The translations under genes and the position numbers were made by a program. Positions 1 through 9,413 of a stretch of 54,596 nt of DNA are shown one piece after another. The number at the start of each line of letters is the position of its first letter. Position 1 is the first letter of the stretch. The notes beneath the pieces were generated by a model. That model was given only the letters and a program-made list of their open reading frames with translations. It ran no database searches and was not told the DNA's origin. Source of the DNA: an uncultured Dorea sp. (lineage in GTDB: Bacteria > Bacillota > Clostridia > Lachnospirales > Lachnospiraceae); the NCBI GenBank assembly GCA_910588745.1, contig CAJURK010000017.1:1-54596 (forward strand). Reading direction: 5' to 3'.

Positions 1-2
1 AA

Positions 3-1877
3 ATTCCGAAAAAGGAGATCCGCTACCGGTTTTTATTCCGTATACCGGGCGCCGACGGCCAAACAACGGATATGGTAGAAGAACAAATTACCGCCATCGG
101 AAGGAGTTTTCACATCCCCGAATCGGACACGCATATCAACACGGATTATCTCCTGGCAAATTTGAAGGATCCAAGCTTCTTTCTGGCAACTGCAGTCATT
201 ATGCTGATTGTTACGGCGGCAGGAATGATTACCATCTACAGTATTTATTACGTATCCATGGCGCAGCAGGTACAGGAATTCGGCAGACTGAAAGCCATCG
301 GCGCCTCCAAACGCCAGATACGTCAAATTCTGCTGCAGGAAGGCCTATGTACCGCCTGTCTGGCTGTGCCTTTGGGGCTGCTCCTATCTACGCTTCTGGT
401 TCGTCCGATCCTGAATATTTTTATTGAGGTAACGGCCAAGACCAGGGATCCTTCCGCCTTGCAGATTTATCAGGATATCATAGACAGCCGCGCAGTGGAA
501 CTTTACAGATTGGAACTTTATCTTTTTGCGGCAGCCGCGGCATTTTTCACAGTATATCTGTCATTGCTTGTTCCCATGCGCAAAGCGCAGAATATTTCAC
601 CGGTGGAAGCCATGCGTTATCAGGGTTCCTCTATAAGTTTGGCTTCCAGAAAGGGATATACGGAGCTTACTGTCGGCCGGCTTGCCAAAACGTATTTAAT
701 GGAATATAAAAAAAGAAGCGTCCTCACCATACTATCCATGAGCGTCACCGGAATACTGGTCATTACAATTTCTACCATACTTTCCTGCGCCGTACCGGAA
801 CGAAGCGCGGATATGGAGTTCTACGGCCGCTATCAATTAAAGCTTAATGAGGAAAGCGGGAACAAAGAACATCCCGAGCGGGAATGGAACTCCCTAATCG
901 CGGATAATCCCCTGTCCGAAGAGTTGAAATATGAGATAGAACATCTAAGCGGCGTGGAAAAAGTTGTTGATTTTAGCTGGCTAAAGATACGGACAGATTT
1001 AGAAAATGGAGACGATATAGGAATAAACGGCCTGCTTGGTCTTCCGAAAAGCTGTTTCCCAGAATTGAAACAGGGAATTACACAAGGCGACGCCAGTTGG
1101 GAAGATCTTTTAAGCGGCGATAAAATCATATTAAGCGAAACCGCGCTGAAATGGCTGCCTGGATTAAGCGTGGGAGATACCGTGCAGATTAAGACTTCTA
1201 ACGGCAGTCAGACCGTTACTAGAAATCTGGAAATCATAGCAATCGGAAGTTATCCTTTCGGACTGACCGGACATGATTACCTGCTGATGTCAAAGGACGC
1301 CGCAGAGCAAATATTTCCTGAAAACTGCGCCGGATATTTTCATATCTTTGCAGACAAAAAATACGACCAAACTCTGGAGAACAGCTTAAAAAGCCTGATC
1401 GAAAATCCGGATCTCCTGATACTGGATACATGGAAAAATTCCTATGACCGTTGGAAGTCCACTATGGCGGTCGTGCGCGGCGTGTCTATTGCGTTCCTGG
1501 CCATCCTTGGCATCATCTGTATCATGAACCTGATTAATACGATGCTCAACAATATCCATATCCGCAAAAAAGAGTTTGGCATCATACAGGCAATCGGAAT
1601 GACGGGACGCCAGCTATCGAAAATGCTTCAAATAGAAGGGCTGTTCTATACCTTTGGCACGCTTTTCATTTCGGTCGGACTGGGAAGCATTCTAGGTTAC
1701 GGAGTATTCTTGTGGGCCAAAAGCCGCGGTATATTTAATATAACGGTGTATTACTATCCCGCAGGCGCAGTTGCCGCCGTAACAGCGGTACTAATTTTTG
1801 TGCAGCTCATCCTAACGGCTCTGTTGGGACGTTCGGTGAAAAAAGAGTCGCTTATTGAGCGGATACGATGTCTTTGA
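3..1877 (+). CDS. ABC transporter permease, FtsX/MacB type (5' end outside window)
   Basis: The frame is open from the first bases, and the first ATG (position 72) has no good ribosome site, so the true start lies upstream of the window. About 624 residues are visible. Hydrophobic segments cluster early (near visible residues 60-85, 115-140 and 175-195), again near 235-255, then follows a hydrophilic stretch of some 230 residues, then three C-terminal helices. The segment before the last helices (RKKEFGIIQAIGMTGRQL) is typical of the FtsX permease domain. Such proteins pair with an ATPase to export or sense peptides and antibiotics at the membrane; the ATPase gene is probably just upstream, unseen. 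It converges on a histidine kinase gene with 8 bases between the stops. Family is certain, substrate unknown. Confidence 0.9.
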   Translation: MPKKEIRYRFLFRIPGADGQTTDMVEEQITAIGRSFHIPESDTHINTDYLLANLKDPSFFLATAVIMLIVTAAGMITIYSIYYVSMAQQVQEFGRLKAIGASKRQIRQILLQEGLCTACLAVPLGLLLSTLLVRPILNIFIEVTAKTRDPSALQIYQDIIDSRAVELYRLELYLFAAAAAFFTVYLSLLVPMRKAQNISPVEAMRYQGSSISLASRKGYTELTVGRLAKTYLMEYKKRSVLTILSMSVTGILVITISTILSCAVPERSADMEFYGRYQLKLNEESGNKEHPEREWNSLIADNPLSEELKYEIEHLSGVEKVVDFSWLKIRTDLENGDDIGINGLLGLPKSCFPELKQGITQGDASWEDLLSGDKIILSETALKWLPGLSVGDTVQIKTSNGSQTVTRNLEIIAIGSYPFGLTGHDYLLMSKDAAEQIFPENCAGYFHIFADKKYDQTLENSLKSLIENPDLLILDTWKNSYDRWKSTMAVVRGVSIAFLAILGIICIMNLINTMLNNIHIRKKEFGIIQAIGMTGRQLSKMLQIEGLFYTFGTLFISVGLGSILGYGVFLWAKSRGIFNITVYYYPAGAVAAVTAVLIFVQLILTALLGRSVKKESLIERIRCL

Positions 1878-1885
1878 GCCAATGT

Positions 1886-3169
1886 TCACAGCGGCAGCAA
1901 TATTTGAAAATTGCTGCCGCAGGGGTAGTTGTTTTTTACCAGGACGCTTCCTTTTTGTTCTTCCAGAATCTGCCTTGCAAGATAAAGACCTACCCCTGCG
2001 CCTTCTGTTTTTTCGGCCTGGACTCCGCGGTAAAAGCGTTGGTAAATTTTATGCTTTTCTTTTTCCAAGATTCCAGGGCCTTCGTCCATGACCTCTATAA
2101 GGATATGATTTGTAAGTTTTTGGACTTGTATGATGATCCTGGTTTTTTCCGGAGCATATTTAACCGCATTATCCAAAATATTTGCAATCGCTTCTGCTGT
2201 CCAGCGGGCGTCGTGAAGGATGGAGATCTCTTCTGGCAGCTCTGCTTGGACAGTCATGGATTTTGCCGCCGCCTTAGGATAGATTACAGACACCGCATCG
2301 GAAATGGTATCGCACAGAGAGCCGATTTCCGGCTGAAGCTGAATCATATGCTTTTCTAAACGCGACAGCTTTATCATTTCGTCCAAGAGCTGCTGCAGTG
2401 TTTTGATTTCTCTTTCCTCCTGCTGAATAAATTCGTTCCTTTCTTCCTCGGCTAGGTCTTCTCTGGCCGCTAGTTCATGACTCATACGCAGGGAAGCTAA
2501 GGGAGTCTTAAGCTGGTGGGATATATTGGTAATGAGAGCTTTTGTTGCCTCTTCTTCCTCCTCGTGCCTGTACCTCTTATCCTGCAGGTATCCGCCAAGC
2601 TCCAGAAGCGCTTCCTCGATTTGCAGCCAAAGTTCTGCTTCCTTTGCATTTGCGGCCTCTGCTGCGCGTTCCGGTATCCTGAACTCATTGCATTCTGTCT
2701 CCAGTACTGTATCGTTACCTCTGCTGAATTCTTCTAAAATCCTTCCAAACTTTTCAAGTCTTTCGTAGTAAGATACGCCCTTTGTCCCTTTTCTGCCGGA
2801 CAGCGTCCATAATATTACAAAAAAAGCGCCTGTACATAGGATGCAGATTCCGTATAAATTCCATATACGGCTCTCTTTGACGCACTTTACATAGGTATAT
2901 CCGTATGTTTCTTCCAGGCGGCGCTGAACTTCGTCTGTTTTCGCTGATTGTTCCGAATGCTCCCGGCCGTCATTTACCGCTTCTTTTTCCATAATCCGGA
3001 TCAGATCCTCCTCCATCTCCGGGTATAGACTTACAAGCTCAGATACCTTAAGCCGCATGCTGGTTTCCTGCCGGTTTGCATATACAAAAAACGCCGCCGA
3101 TATACACAGCCATGCTGCACAAAAAAACAATATATATTTTCCTATTTCCTGTCTACTTTCTCCGTCCAT
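1886..3169 (-). CDS. Sensor histidine kinase
   Basis: A 427-residue membrane sensor kinase. Transmembrane helices lie near residues 11-31 and 102-124 and flank an extracytoplasmic segment of about 70 residues. The dimerisation/phosphoacceptor box ISHQLKTPL carries the His near residue 218. The ATP-binding domain shows NILDNAVKYAP (N box), DEGPGI (G1) and GAGVGLYLA (G2). The start overlaps the end of the upstream response regulator by 28 bases, so the two are translated together. An FtsX permease gene ends 8 bases from this gene's stop on the other strand, so the pair may control that exporter, as in Bce-type modules. The fairly large external loop differs from BceS-type kinases, which have almost none, so the kinase may sense a ligand directly. 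Confidence 0.93.
   Translation of the reverse strand: MDGESRQEIGKYILFFCAAWLCISAAFFVYANRQETSMRLKVSELVSLYPEMEEDLIRIMEKEAVNDGREHSEQSAKTDEVQRRLEETYGYTYVKCVKESRIWNLYGICILCTGAFFVILWTLSGRKGTKGVSYYERLEKFGRILEEFSRGNDTVLETECNEFRIPERAAEAANAKEAELWLQIEEALLELGGYLQDKRYRHEEEEEATKALITNISHQLKTPLASLRMSHELAAREDLAEEERNEFIQQEEREIKTLQQLLDEMIKLSRLEKHMIQLQPEIGSLCDTISDAVSVIYPKAAAKSMTVQAELPEEISILHDARWTAEAIANILDNAVKYAPEKTRIIIQVQKLTNHILIEVMDEGPGILEKEKHKIYQRFYRGVQAEKTEGAGVGLYLARQILEEQKGSVLVKNNYPCGSNFQILLPL
1891..1936 (+). terminator. Terminator of the permease gene, inside the opposing kinase gene's 3' end
   Basis: The arms GCGGCAGCAAT (1891-1901) and ATTGCTGCCGC (1910-1920) form a perfect 11-bp stem with an 8-base loop. 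A T-rich tract follows at about 1928-1936, somewhat further from the stem than usual. The hairpin lies wholly within the last codons of the minus-strand kinase gene, so the same bases encode its C-terminus. Confidence 0.6.
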
Positions 3170-3816
3170 AAATATCCCAGTCCTCTTACATTGCCAATGG
3201 CGTTTGTTCCCAATTTATGCTTCAGCCGGCTGATATTTACCGGCACCGTATTTTCATCCAGAAACTGTCCGTCGCCTTCCCAAATATGTTCGGTAATATT
3301 CTCCTTAGTCATAATGCGTCCCGCATGTTCCATTAGGTAAATCAAAAGCTGCAGCTCTCTTTTACTCAAGGAGACGCTCTGTCCATCCTTCCAAACGTTC
3401 ATATCTTTTAAAGATACCATAATATCGCCGGAATACAGCCGCTCCGGCGCATGGCGGCCCATCCTTCTCATCAGCGCCGCCACCTTTGACACCAGTACCA
3501 TCAGCGAAAATGGCTTTGTCAGGTAATCGTCTGCTCCTGCTTCATAACCATTTACCATATCGGCCTCAGTATCCATCGCTGTAAGGTAAATCAGGTAACC
3601 GTTGGTTGTCTTCCGCATCCCGGCGCCGAACTCCAGCCCGCTCCCATCCGGAAGCATAATATCACAGATGGTCAGATCATACCGTTTCTTTTTTATCAAT
3701 TCGTTTGCTTCCTTGATACAGCTTGCTGAATCTACGGAATACCCTTCTTTTACCAAAGTCAGGGTTATTCCTCTGTTTAATCCCGCGTCGTCTTCCACAA
3801 CCAAAATTTCAGCCAT
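3142..3816 (-). CDS. Response regulator, OmpR/PhoB family
   Basis: A 224-residue DNA-binding response regulator. The receiver domain has the acidic pair near residues 9-10, the phosphoacceptor Asp52 in CDIMLPDGSG and the conserved Lys in LTKPFS. The C-terminal half is a winged-helix output domain (SKRELQLLIYLMEHAG, then ISRLKHKLG). The ATG has a strong site (CAGGAGGAG). It is first in a two-gene operon with the kinase. Its target is not shown directly; the convergent ABC exporter gene is the obvious candidate. Confidence 0.93.
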   Translation of the reverse strand: MAEILVVEDDAGLNRGITLTLVKEGYSVDSASCIKEANELIKKKRYDLTICDIMLPDGSGLEFGAGMRKTTNGYLIYLTAMDTEADMVNGYEAGADDYLTKPFSLMVLVSKVAALMRRMGRHAPERLYSGDIMVSLKDMNVWKDGQSVSLSKRELQLLIYLMEHAGRIMTKENITEHIWEGDGQFLDENTVPVNISRLKHKLGTNAIGNVRGLGYLWTEKVDRK

Positions 3817-4014
3817 AATGCTCCTCCTGATTTTAAAACAACTGTACGTAAAGTACCTGTGGTTCCCTCTTACTCGAATCCTCTGGATTGTCCGACTTAC
3901 CTTCCCGCCTTCATCTTAGACAGAATGAAACGAAGGCATGGATATTGTCTCATTGCGAGATAACAGCCCACGCCTCTCATTATATCTAATATTGCGCCAA
4001 AGCGATCGCCCCAT

Positions 4015-4545
4015 TCACCGAGCCTTCTTCTTCGGCACGAAACATGTCGAAATATCTGCCTTCTCCAAAATAAGGAGTTTCCGCTTTTTCTCGATTCCTC
4101 CTGCATATCCCGTCAGGCTTCCGTTTGTTCCCACAACTCGATGGCAGGGGATCATAAGAGATATGGCGTTGTGTCCTACGGCGCCGCCTACTGCCTGCGC
4201 CGACATGTTCTCAAGCCCCATCTGCGCCGCGGCTTTCTGCGCAATTTCACCGTATGTCGTCGTCTGTCCATAGGGAATGGTAAGCAGGATCTTCCACACC
4301 ACTTTCCGAAAAGCAGTCGTCTCCATAGACAGCGGCGGAGTAAAATCCGGCTCCTTTCCTCCAAAATAAAGGTCGAGCCAACGCCTTGCTTCTTCCAAAA
4401 CCGGTACATGCTTCTCCTCGTAATGCTCCGGCAGCGTTAAGCCAAAATACTTCTGTCCGTCGAACCACAGCCCGGTTATTTCTTTCCCATTGCTCGCAAT
4501 GGTAACGCCGCCTAAGGGCGAATCGTAATGATAGGTATAGGTCAT
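4015..4545 (-). CDS. ogt: Methylated-DNA--protein-cysteine methyltransferase
   Basis: A 176-residue suicide repair protein that moves the alkyl group from O6-methylguanine (and O4-methylthymine) in DNA onto its own cysteine. The active-site motif IPCHRVVG and the following GSLTGYAGG are intact. The helix-turn-helix region precedes it (IPYGQTTTYGEIA). The length fits Ogt rather than the two-domain Ada. The ATG is preceded by TGGAGGAATCCTT, a good ribosome site. It follows aspS in the same direction after a 59-base gap and may share its transcript. The 198 bases from here to the response regulator start hold no gene I can support. Confidence 0.95.
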   Translation of the reverse strand: MTYTYHYDSPLGGVTIASNGKEITGLWFDGQKYFGLTLPEHYEEKHVPVLEEARRWLDLYFGGKEPDFTPPLSMETTAFRKVVWKILLTIPYGQTTTYGEIAQKAAAQMGLENMSAQAVGGAVGHNAISLMIPCHRVVGTNGSLTGYAGGIEKKRKLLILEKADISTCFVPKKKAR

Positions 4546-4604
4546 AAGGATTCCTCCAGATTTTTGTGAACGAAACTCATCTGTCCATAAGCATCAGAAG
4601 AAAC

Positions 4605-6392
4605 TTAAACGCCTGAACTTACCGTTAATCCCAGCTCCTCAAGCTGTTCTTCTGCTACTGTGGTAGGCGCTTCTGTCATCAAATCCGAAGCATCCTTTAC
4701 TTTCGGGAACGCCATCACATCCCGGATGCTCTCTTCTTTCGCCATCAGCATCAACAGACGGTCAAGGCCGTAGGCCAGCCCTGCGTGTGGCGGCACTCCG
4801 TACTTGAAAGCAGTCAGCAGGAATCCAAATTGCTCGCTTGCCTGCTCCTCGGTAAAGCCCAGCACCTCAAACATCTTGCTCTGAATCTCCGGATTAAAGA
4901 TACGAACGCTTCCGCCTCCGATTTCATTGCCGTTTAACACAATATCGTAGGCCTTCGCCCGCACCCGTCCCGGGTCGCTGTCAATATACTGCAGGTCTTC
5001 TTCCATAGGCATCGTAAACGGATGGTGCATAGCCGTATAACGGTTCTGTTCGTCGTTCCACTCTAAAAGCGGGAACTCGGTTACCCACAGGAATCTGTAT
5101 TCATTCTTATCCAAAAGCTCCATCTGGGAAGCCAGTTCCAAACGAAGCGCGCCAAGTACCGCCCAGACTACCTTATTCTGGTCAGCCGCAAAGAGAAGCA
5201 GATCGCCGTTCTCGCCGCCCATGGCGCCAATTAACGCTTTCATCTCATCCTCAGTCATAAATTTTGCAAACGAAGATTTGACTGCTCCGTCTTCCTGGAT
5301 TGCAATATAGGCCAGTCCCTTTGCACCGTAATCCTTTGCAAAAGATACCAGCTTATCAATTTTCTTGCGTGGCATGCCTCCTTGTCCCTTAGCGTTGATG
5401 CCCCGGACAGAACCGCCGTTCTCAATAGCCCCTTTGAACACTGCAAATTCACAACTATTTACCGTCTCCGTCACGTCGGTAAGCTCCATGCCGAAGCGGA
5501 TATCCGGTTTATCGGAGCCGTACCGATCCATAGCCTCCCGCCAGGTCATTCTCGGAACCGGAAGGGTCACCTCCACGCCTAAAACCTCCCGAAACAGCTT
5601 CGCAAGCAGACGTTCATTTACATCTATCACATCATCCACGTCTACAAAAGACAGTTCCATGTCAATCTGGGTAAACTCCGGCTGACGGTCCGCGCGCAGA
5701 TCTTCGTCCCGGAAGCACTTTGCAAGCTGGAAATACCGGTCGCACCCGGAACACATCAGGAGCTGTTTAAAGAGCTGGGGCGACTGGGGCAGGGCGTAGA
5801 ATTTTCCCTGATGGATCCGGCTTGGCACCAGATAATCTCTTGCGCCCTCCGGAGTGCTTCCAATCAGCACCGGAGTCTCAATCTCCAAAAATCCTTCCTC
5901 CGCCAGAAACTGGCGCGTCAAAGTAGCCACCTGGCTCCTCATCAGAAGATTGCGCTGCATATCCGGCCTGCGCAGATCCAGATACCGGTATTTTAAGCGG
6001 ATCTCTTCCTTTGTCTTCGAATGCTCTTCGATCGGGAAGGGCGGCGTCTCAGACTCGGACAGAATCCGAAGCTGTGAAGGAATCATCTCAATCTCCCCTG
6101 TCGCAATGTTCGTATTTACCGCGCCGGAACGTCTCTCTACGGTTCCTACTACCGCAACTACGAACTCCGCCCGAAGCTTTGAAGCCTTTTCAAGCAGTCC
6201 TGCGTCAGCCTTTCCCTCCTCAAAAACCACCTGGATAATTCCGGAACGGTCCCTGACGTCCACAAATACCAGTCCGCCTTTGTTCCGCATCTTCTGCACC
6301 CATCCCATAACGGTCGCTGTCTCGCCCACATTGGCGGTGGACAGCTCTGCGCATCTATGCGTCCTTTTCAATCCCTGCATTGACTCTGCCAT
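4605..6392 (-). CDS. aspS: Aspartyl-tRNA synthetase
   Basis: A 595-residue class II synthetase charging tRNA-Asp, the usual bacterial length. An N-terminal OB-fold anticodon-binding domain (about residues 15-105) is followed by the class II core. Motif 2 is seen as FRDEDLRADRQPEFTQ and motif 3 as GLAYGLDRLLMLM. A GAD insertion domain lies between them. It is downstream of hisS in the same orientation after 156 bases, the hisS-aspS pair seen in many Firmicutes. No T-box leader is visible in the gap, so amino-acid control of this gene is not evident. From sequence alone I cannot say whether it discriminates tRNA-Asp from tRNA-Asn. Confidence 0.98.
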   Translation of the reverse strand: MAESMQGLKRTHRCAELSTANVGETATVMGWVQKMRNKGGLVFVDVRDRSGIIQVVFEEGKADAGLLEKASKLRAEFVVAVVGTVERRSGAVNTNIATGEIEMIPSQLRILSESETPPFPIEEHSKTKEEIRLKYRYLDLRRPDMQRNLLMRSQVATLTRQFLAEEGFLEIETPVLIGSTPEGARDYLVPSRIHQGKFYALPQSPQLFKQLLMCSGCDRYFQLAKCFRDEDLRADRQPEFTQIDMELSFVDVDDVIDVNERLLAKLFREVLGVEVTLPVPRMTWREAMDRYGSDKPDIRFGMELTDVTETVNSCEFAVFKGAIENGGSVRGINAKGQGGMPRKKIDKLVSFAKDYGAKGLAYIAIQEDGAVKSSFAKFMTEDEMKALIGAMGGENGDLLLFAADQNKVVWAVLGALRLELASQMELLDKNEYRFLWVTEFPLLEWNDEQNRYTAMHHPFTMPMEEDLQYIDSDPGRVRAKAYDIVLNGNEIGGGSVRIFNPEIQSKMFEVLGFTEEQASEQFGFLLTAFKYGVPPHAGLAYGLDRLLMLMAKEESIRDVMAFPKVKDASDLMTEAPTTVAEEQLEELGLTVSSGV

Positions 6393-6548
6393 AATTCTTC
6401 CATCTCCTATATCCTAATTTGCTTAATCTATCTTGTTTCTCTGCACAGCAAACTTACGTCCAGTCTCCTGTTCTATCCGGTTCTCCTGATAACCGGATTC
6501 CTCTTTTGCCTGTCTCTTTCGATTCCGGACTTTTTGCCCGTTGACCGG

Positions 6549-7814
6549 CTACAGTTTATCATAGGAATCTGCATAGCACTCGACAATCTCCGTATACCCT
6601 TCCGCCGCAAGCTGCTCTTTCTGGAACTTCTTATTCTTTTTCATATGCACGGTCAGAACATTTTTTCCAAGATCCCGGTCAGCCTTCGCCAGCGCCAGGA
6701 CATGGAGCATGCCTTCCTTCGGCAGCTTCTTCTCCAATAGGTAAGCCTTTTTCTCACGGTTTCCCGGCGTCTGATATCCTTGTTCCAGAAGCAGCATAAC
6801 GATCCGCTCAAATCCGATGGAAAAGCCGCAGGCCGGAGTATCCTGTCCGGTGAACTTCCCGATCATCTTGTCATACCTTCCGCCTCCGGCTACGGAACCG
6901 CCAAAGTCGTCCATACTGACCTCAAAGATCGTGCCTGTATAATAAGACTGGCCTCTTACCAGAGTAGGGTCGAACCGCATATTAAATTCGCATTCCTTCG
7001 CCGCCTCTACGCTGGATATAATCAGCTCCATCCCTTCGGCAGTCTCGCTTTTCAGGCAGTCTCCCAGCTTCTCTTTTAAGAAACGGATGCCGTCCACATC
7101 CGGGCTGACTTCTGTAAACAACCCGAGATACTGCTCCACGCCCTCTTTCCCATAACCCAACTCGCAAAGTTCCTTCGCTACGCCTTCCGCTCCAATCTTA
7201 TCCATCTTATCTAAAATGATGAACACTTCGTCATAATCTTCTTCCCGAAACTTGCAGTAAGCCGCCATTGCCTTTAAAATGTTGCGGTCATTTATATTTA
7301 CGGTAAAATTCCGAAAATTCAGCTTGCCCAGCATTGCCGTGGTAGCAAGGATCAGCTCGATCTCCGCCAGATTCGACCCCTCCCCTAGAATATCAATATC
7401 ACACTGCATAAATTGACGGAATCTACCCCTCTGAGGACGGTCCGCGCGCCATACGCTGCCGATTTGCAGCGCCTTAAAGGGAGAAGGCAGCTCGTTGGCA
7501 TGATTGGCATAATATCTCGCAAGCGGAACCGTTAGATCATAGCGGAGTCCGCCGTCTACCAGGTCGTTCTCCTCCTTCGCGCTCTCGATCTTTAACTTCT
7601 CTCCCCGCTTTAATATCTTAAAAATCAGCTTCTCATTATCGCCGCCCTGTTTGCTGCATAAATTCTCGATATGTTCCACGCAGGGCGTCTCCATGGAGGT
7701 AAATCCGTAGGTCTTATAGGTTTCCTTAATCAGTTGGATCACGTAATCGCGGATTTCCATCTCATTCGGAAGCATGTCTTTCATTCCGGTAACTGGTTTC
7801 TTCTTCAACGCCAT
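6549..7814 (-). CDS. hisS: Histidyl-tRNA synthetase
   Basis: A 421-residue class II synthetase for tRNA-His. Motif 2 appears as VWRADRPQRGRFRQF, the histidine-binding HisA-type loop as LVRGQSYYTGTIFEV, and motif 3 as GFSIGFERIVMLL. The C-terminal anticodon domain is present. The start codon lies 10 bases inside the end of hemZ and has the site AAAGGAGAAAGG, so the genes are translationally linked. The 156-base gap to aspS contains an 8-bp perfect dyad (6475-6482 with 6491-6498) but no U tract, so it is not a clear terminator. Confidence 0.98.
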   Translation of the reverse strand: MALKKKPVTGMKDMLPNEMEIRDYVIQLIKETYKTYGFTSMETPCVEHIENLCSKQGGDNEKLIFKILKRGEKLKIESAKEENDLVDGGLRYDLTVPLARYYANHANELPSPFKALQIGSVWRADRPQRGRFRQFMQCDIDILGEGSNLAEIELILATTAMLGKLNFRNFTVNINDRNILKAMAAYCKFREEDYDEVFIILDKMDKIGAEGVAKELCELGYGKEGVEQYLGLFTEVSPDVDGIRFLKEKLGDCLKSETAEGMELIISSVEAAKECEFNMRFDPTLVRGQSYYTGTIFEVSMDDFGGSVAGGGRYDKMIGKFTGQDTPACGFSIGFERIVMLLLEQGYQTPGNREKKAYLLEKKLPKEGMLHVLALAKADRDLGKNVLTVHMKKNKKFQKEQLAAEGYTEIVECYADSYDKL

Positions 7815-9274
7815 AACCTTTCTCCTTTTCGTTCTATCATCTCATCAATCCTGGAAATATACTCTCGGATACTTTTTACATTTTCAATGCGTTTTAAAGC
7901 GGTCATTTTGCCGTTTCTTCCGCAAGAAGCAGTCACTGACAGAGGAAGCACAAGCTTAGTTGTAGCCCCTGCGCCCGCCGCTACAATCGATTGCTTCTCC
8001 TCCATAATAAGTATATTGTATATTCCGGCTTTGTCAACCTTTGCATAGCCAACATTTTCAAAATTCCCCGCTATATTCTTCTGTCTGTATAAATAGTAAG
8101 GCTCTAACCCCATTCCTTCTGCCGCCGCTCTTGTATCTGCAATCATCCGGGACATTTCCTTCGCCATCTGCGCCGGGTTCTTCATCTGCTCCTCTAAATC
8201 CTTCACATATCCCAGGACGCTCTTCTCCTGCCCCATTCTTGCCGCCCGTTTAATTGCAAGGGAATGCACCGTTAAACTGTCCGGCGCAAGTTCCTTAATT
8301 TTCTTTAGCGTGTCTCTCATATCTTCGTTCGTCTCTCCGGGAAGTCCCGCAATCAAATCCATATTTATATTGTCAAATCCAAGGCTTCTTGCCATCTGGA
8401 AGGCGTTCGATACTTCTTCTACGCTGTGATGCCTGCCGATCCTGTCAAGAGTTCTCTGCTGCATCGTCTGCGGATTAATAGAGATCCGGGTAATCCTGTG
8501 GTCTTTCATAACCTGGAGCTTTTCCTGTGTAATACTGTCCGGCCTTCCCGCCTCTACCGTATATTCCAGCAAATGGTCTCTGGAAAATGATTCATCAATG
8601 CAGGCCAGCAGACGCTCTAGCTGCTCCGCCTCCAGCGTTGTAGGCGTCCCCCCTCCGATATAAATAGTGTTCAGTTTCCTGCCGCCTGAAATGCTTCCTA
8701 TATGCTGCAGTTCCTTACACAGCGCATTCAAATACGTATTTACCACATTTTTCCACACGGCAATGGAACCGGAACTAAAAGAACAATAACTGCACACCGT
8801 AGGACAGAATGGAATCCCCACATACAGGCTATACCCCTGATCCGTATCCAGTCTTCTTAAAATCTTACTCTCCCTAACGGCTATATCATAGGCAAGCCCC
8901 GCCTTATCTTCCGAAACATAAAATTCCCCCTGAAACCAGGAAATGAAAGCCTCCCGGCTCATTCCCTCTTCTACTTTCTGCATAGCAAGCTTTGTGGGGC
9001 GTACGCCGGTTAAGATTCCCCATGCAAGTCCATGGCTCCTCTCTTCTGCCAGCGCCTCGTATACTTCTCGGTCTAACAGATACTTCCGCATCTTCGGATC
9101 TCCGGCGTCGGATGCATCAAAGGATTTTTCCCATTGACCGCCAATGGTAATCCGCGCATCCCATGTCATCTTTCCGCCAATTCTCTGCTCCACTTTCTCC
9201 GACGGGTAAAATGCTTTGACAAGATGATAGATATTATACAGATACCCCTCGTCTCGAACTTCAATCCTAATCAT
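7805..9274 (-). CDS. hemZ: Oxygen-independent coproporphyrinogen III oxidase-like protein HemZ
   Basis: A radical-SAM protein of about 489 residues in the HemN/HemZ group, which oxidatively decarboxylates coproporphyrinogen III without oxygen in haem synthesis. The [4Fe-4S] motif C-x3-C-x2-C is seen in PFCPTVCSYCSFSS. The glycine-rich SAM contact follows (YIGGGTPT). The N-terminal 170 residues form the HemZ-specific extension. I place the start at the ATG 24 bases inside the longest frame because AGAAGGA precedes it; the earlier GTG has no ribosome site. It sits between a hydrolase gene and hisS in one run of genes. No other haem gene is visible, so the substrate in this organism is uncertain. 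Confidence 0.93.
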   Translation of the reverse strand: MIRIEVRDEGYLYNIYHLVKAFYPSEKVEQRIGGKMTWDARITIGGQWEKSFDASDAGDPKMRKYLLDREVYEALAEERSHGLAWGILTGVRPTKLAMQKVEEGMSREAFISWFQGEFYVSEDKAGLAYDIAVRESKILRRLDTDQGYSLYVGIPFCPTVCSYCSFSSGSIAVWKNVVNTYLNALCKELQHIGSISGGRKLNTIYIGGGTPTTLEAEQLERLLACIDESFSRDHLLEYTVEAGRPDSITQEKLQVMKDHRITRISINPQTMQQRTLDRIGRHHSVEEVSNAFQMARSLGFDNINMDLIAGLPGETNEDMRDTLKKIKELAPDSLTVHSLAIKRAARMGQEKSVLGYVKDLEEQMKNPAQMAKEMSRMIADTRAAAEGMGLEPYYLYRQKNIAGNFENVGYAKVDKAGIYNILIMEEKQSIVAAGAGATTKLVLPLSVTASCGRNGKMTALKRIENVKSIREYISRIDEMIERKGERLWR

Positions 9275-9413
9275 ATTATCCTTCTGTACCTTTCTCACAC
9301 AGCAGGCGTCTGAAGGACTGATTTACCATCTCCTCCGACGCCCGTATGTTACGCTTTTATTCTGTTTTTCGTGCCGCCTGCCGCATAGGCGCTATATATT
9401 TCTAACGAATTTC

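Noticed and set aside
6475..6498. 8-bp perfect dyad between hisS and aspS as terminator
   Set aside because: No U tract on the transcribed strand, and the genes are usually cotranscribed.
9275..9330. A 17-codon frame with GGAGGAG before it, ending against the hemZ start, possible leader peptide
   Set aside because: The SD is only two bases from the ATG and no regulatory codon run is present.
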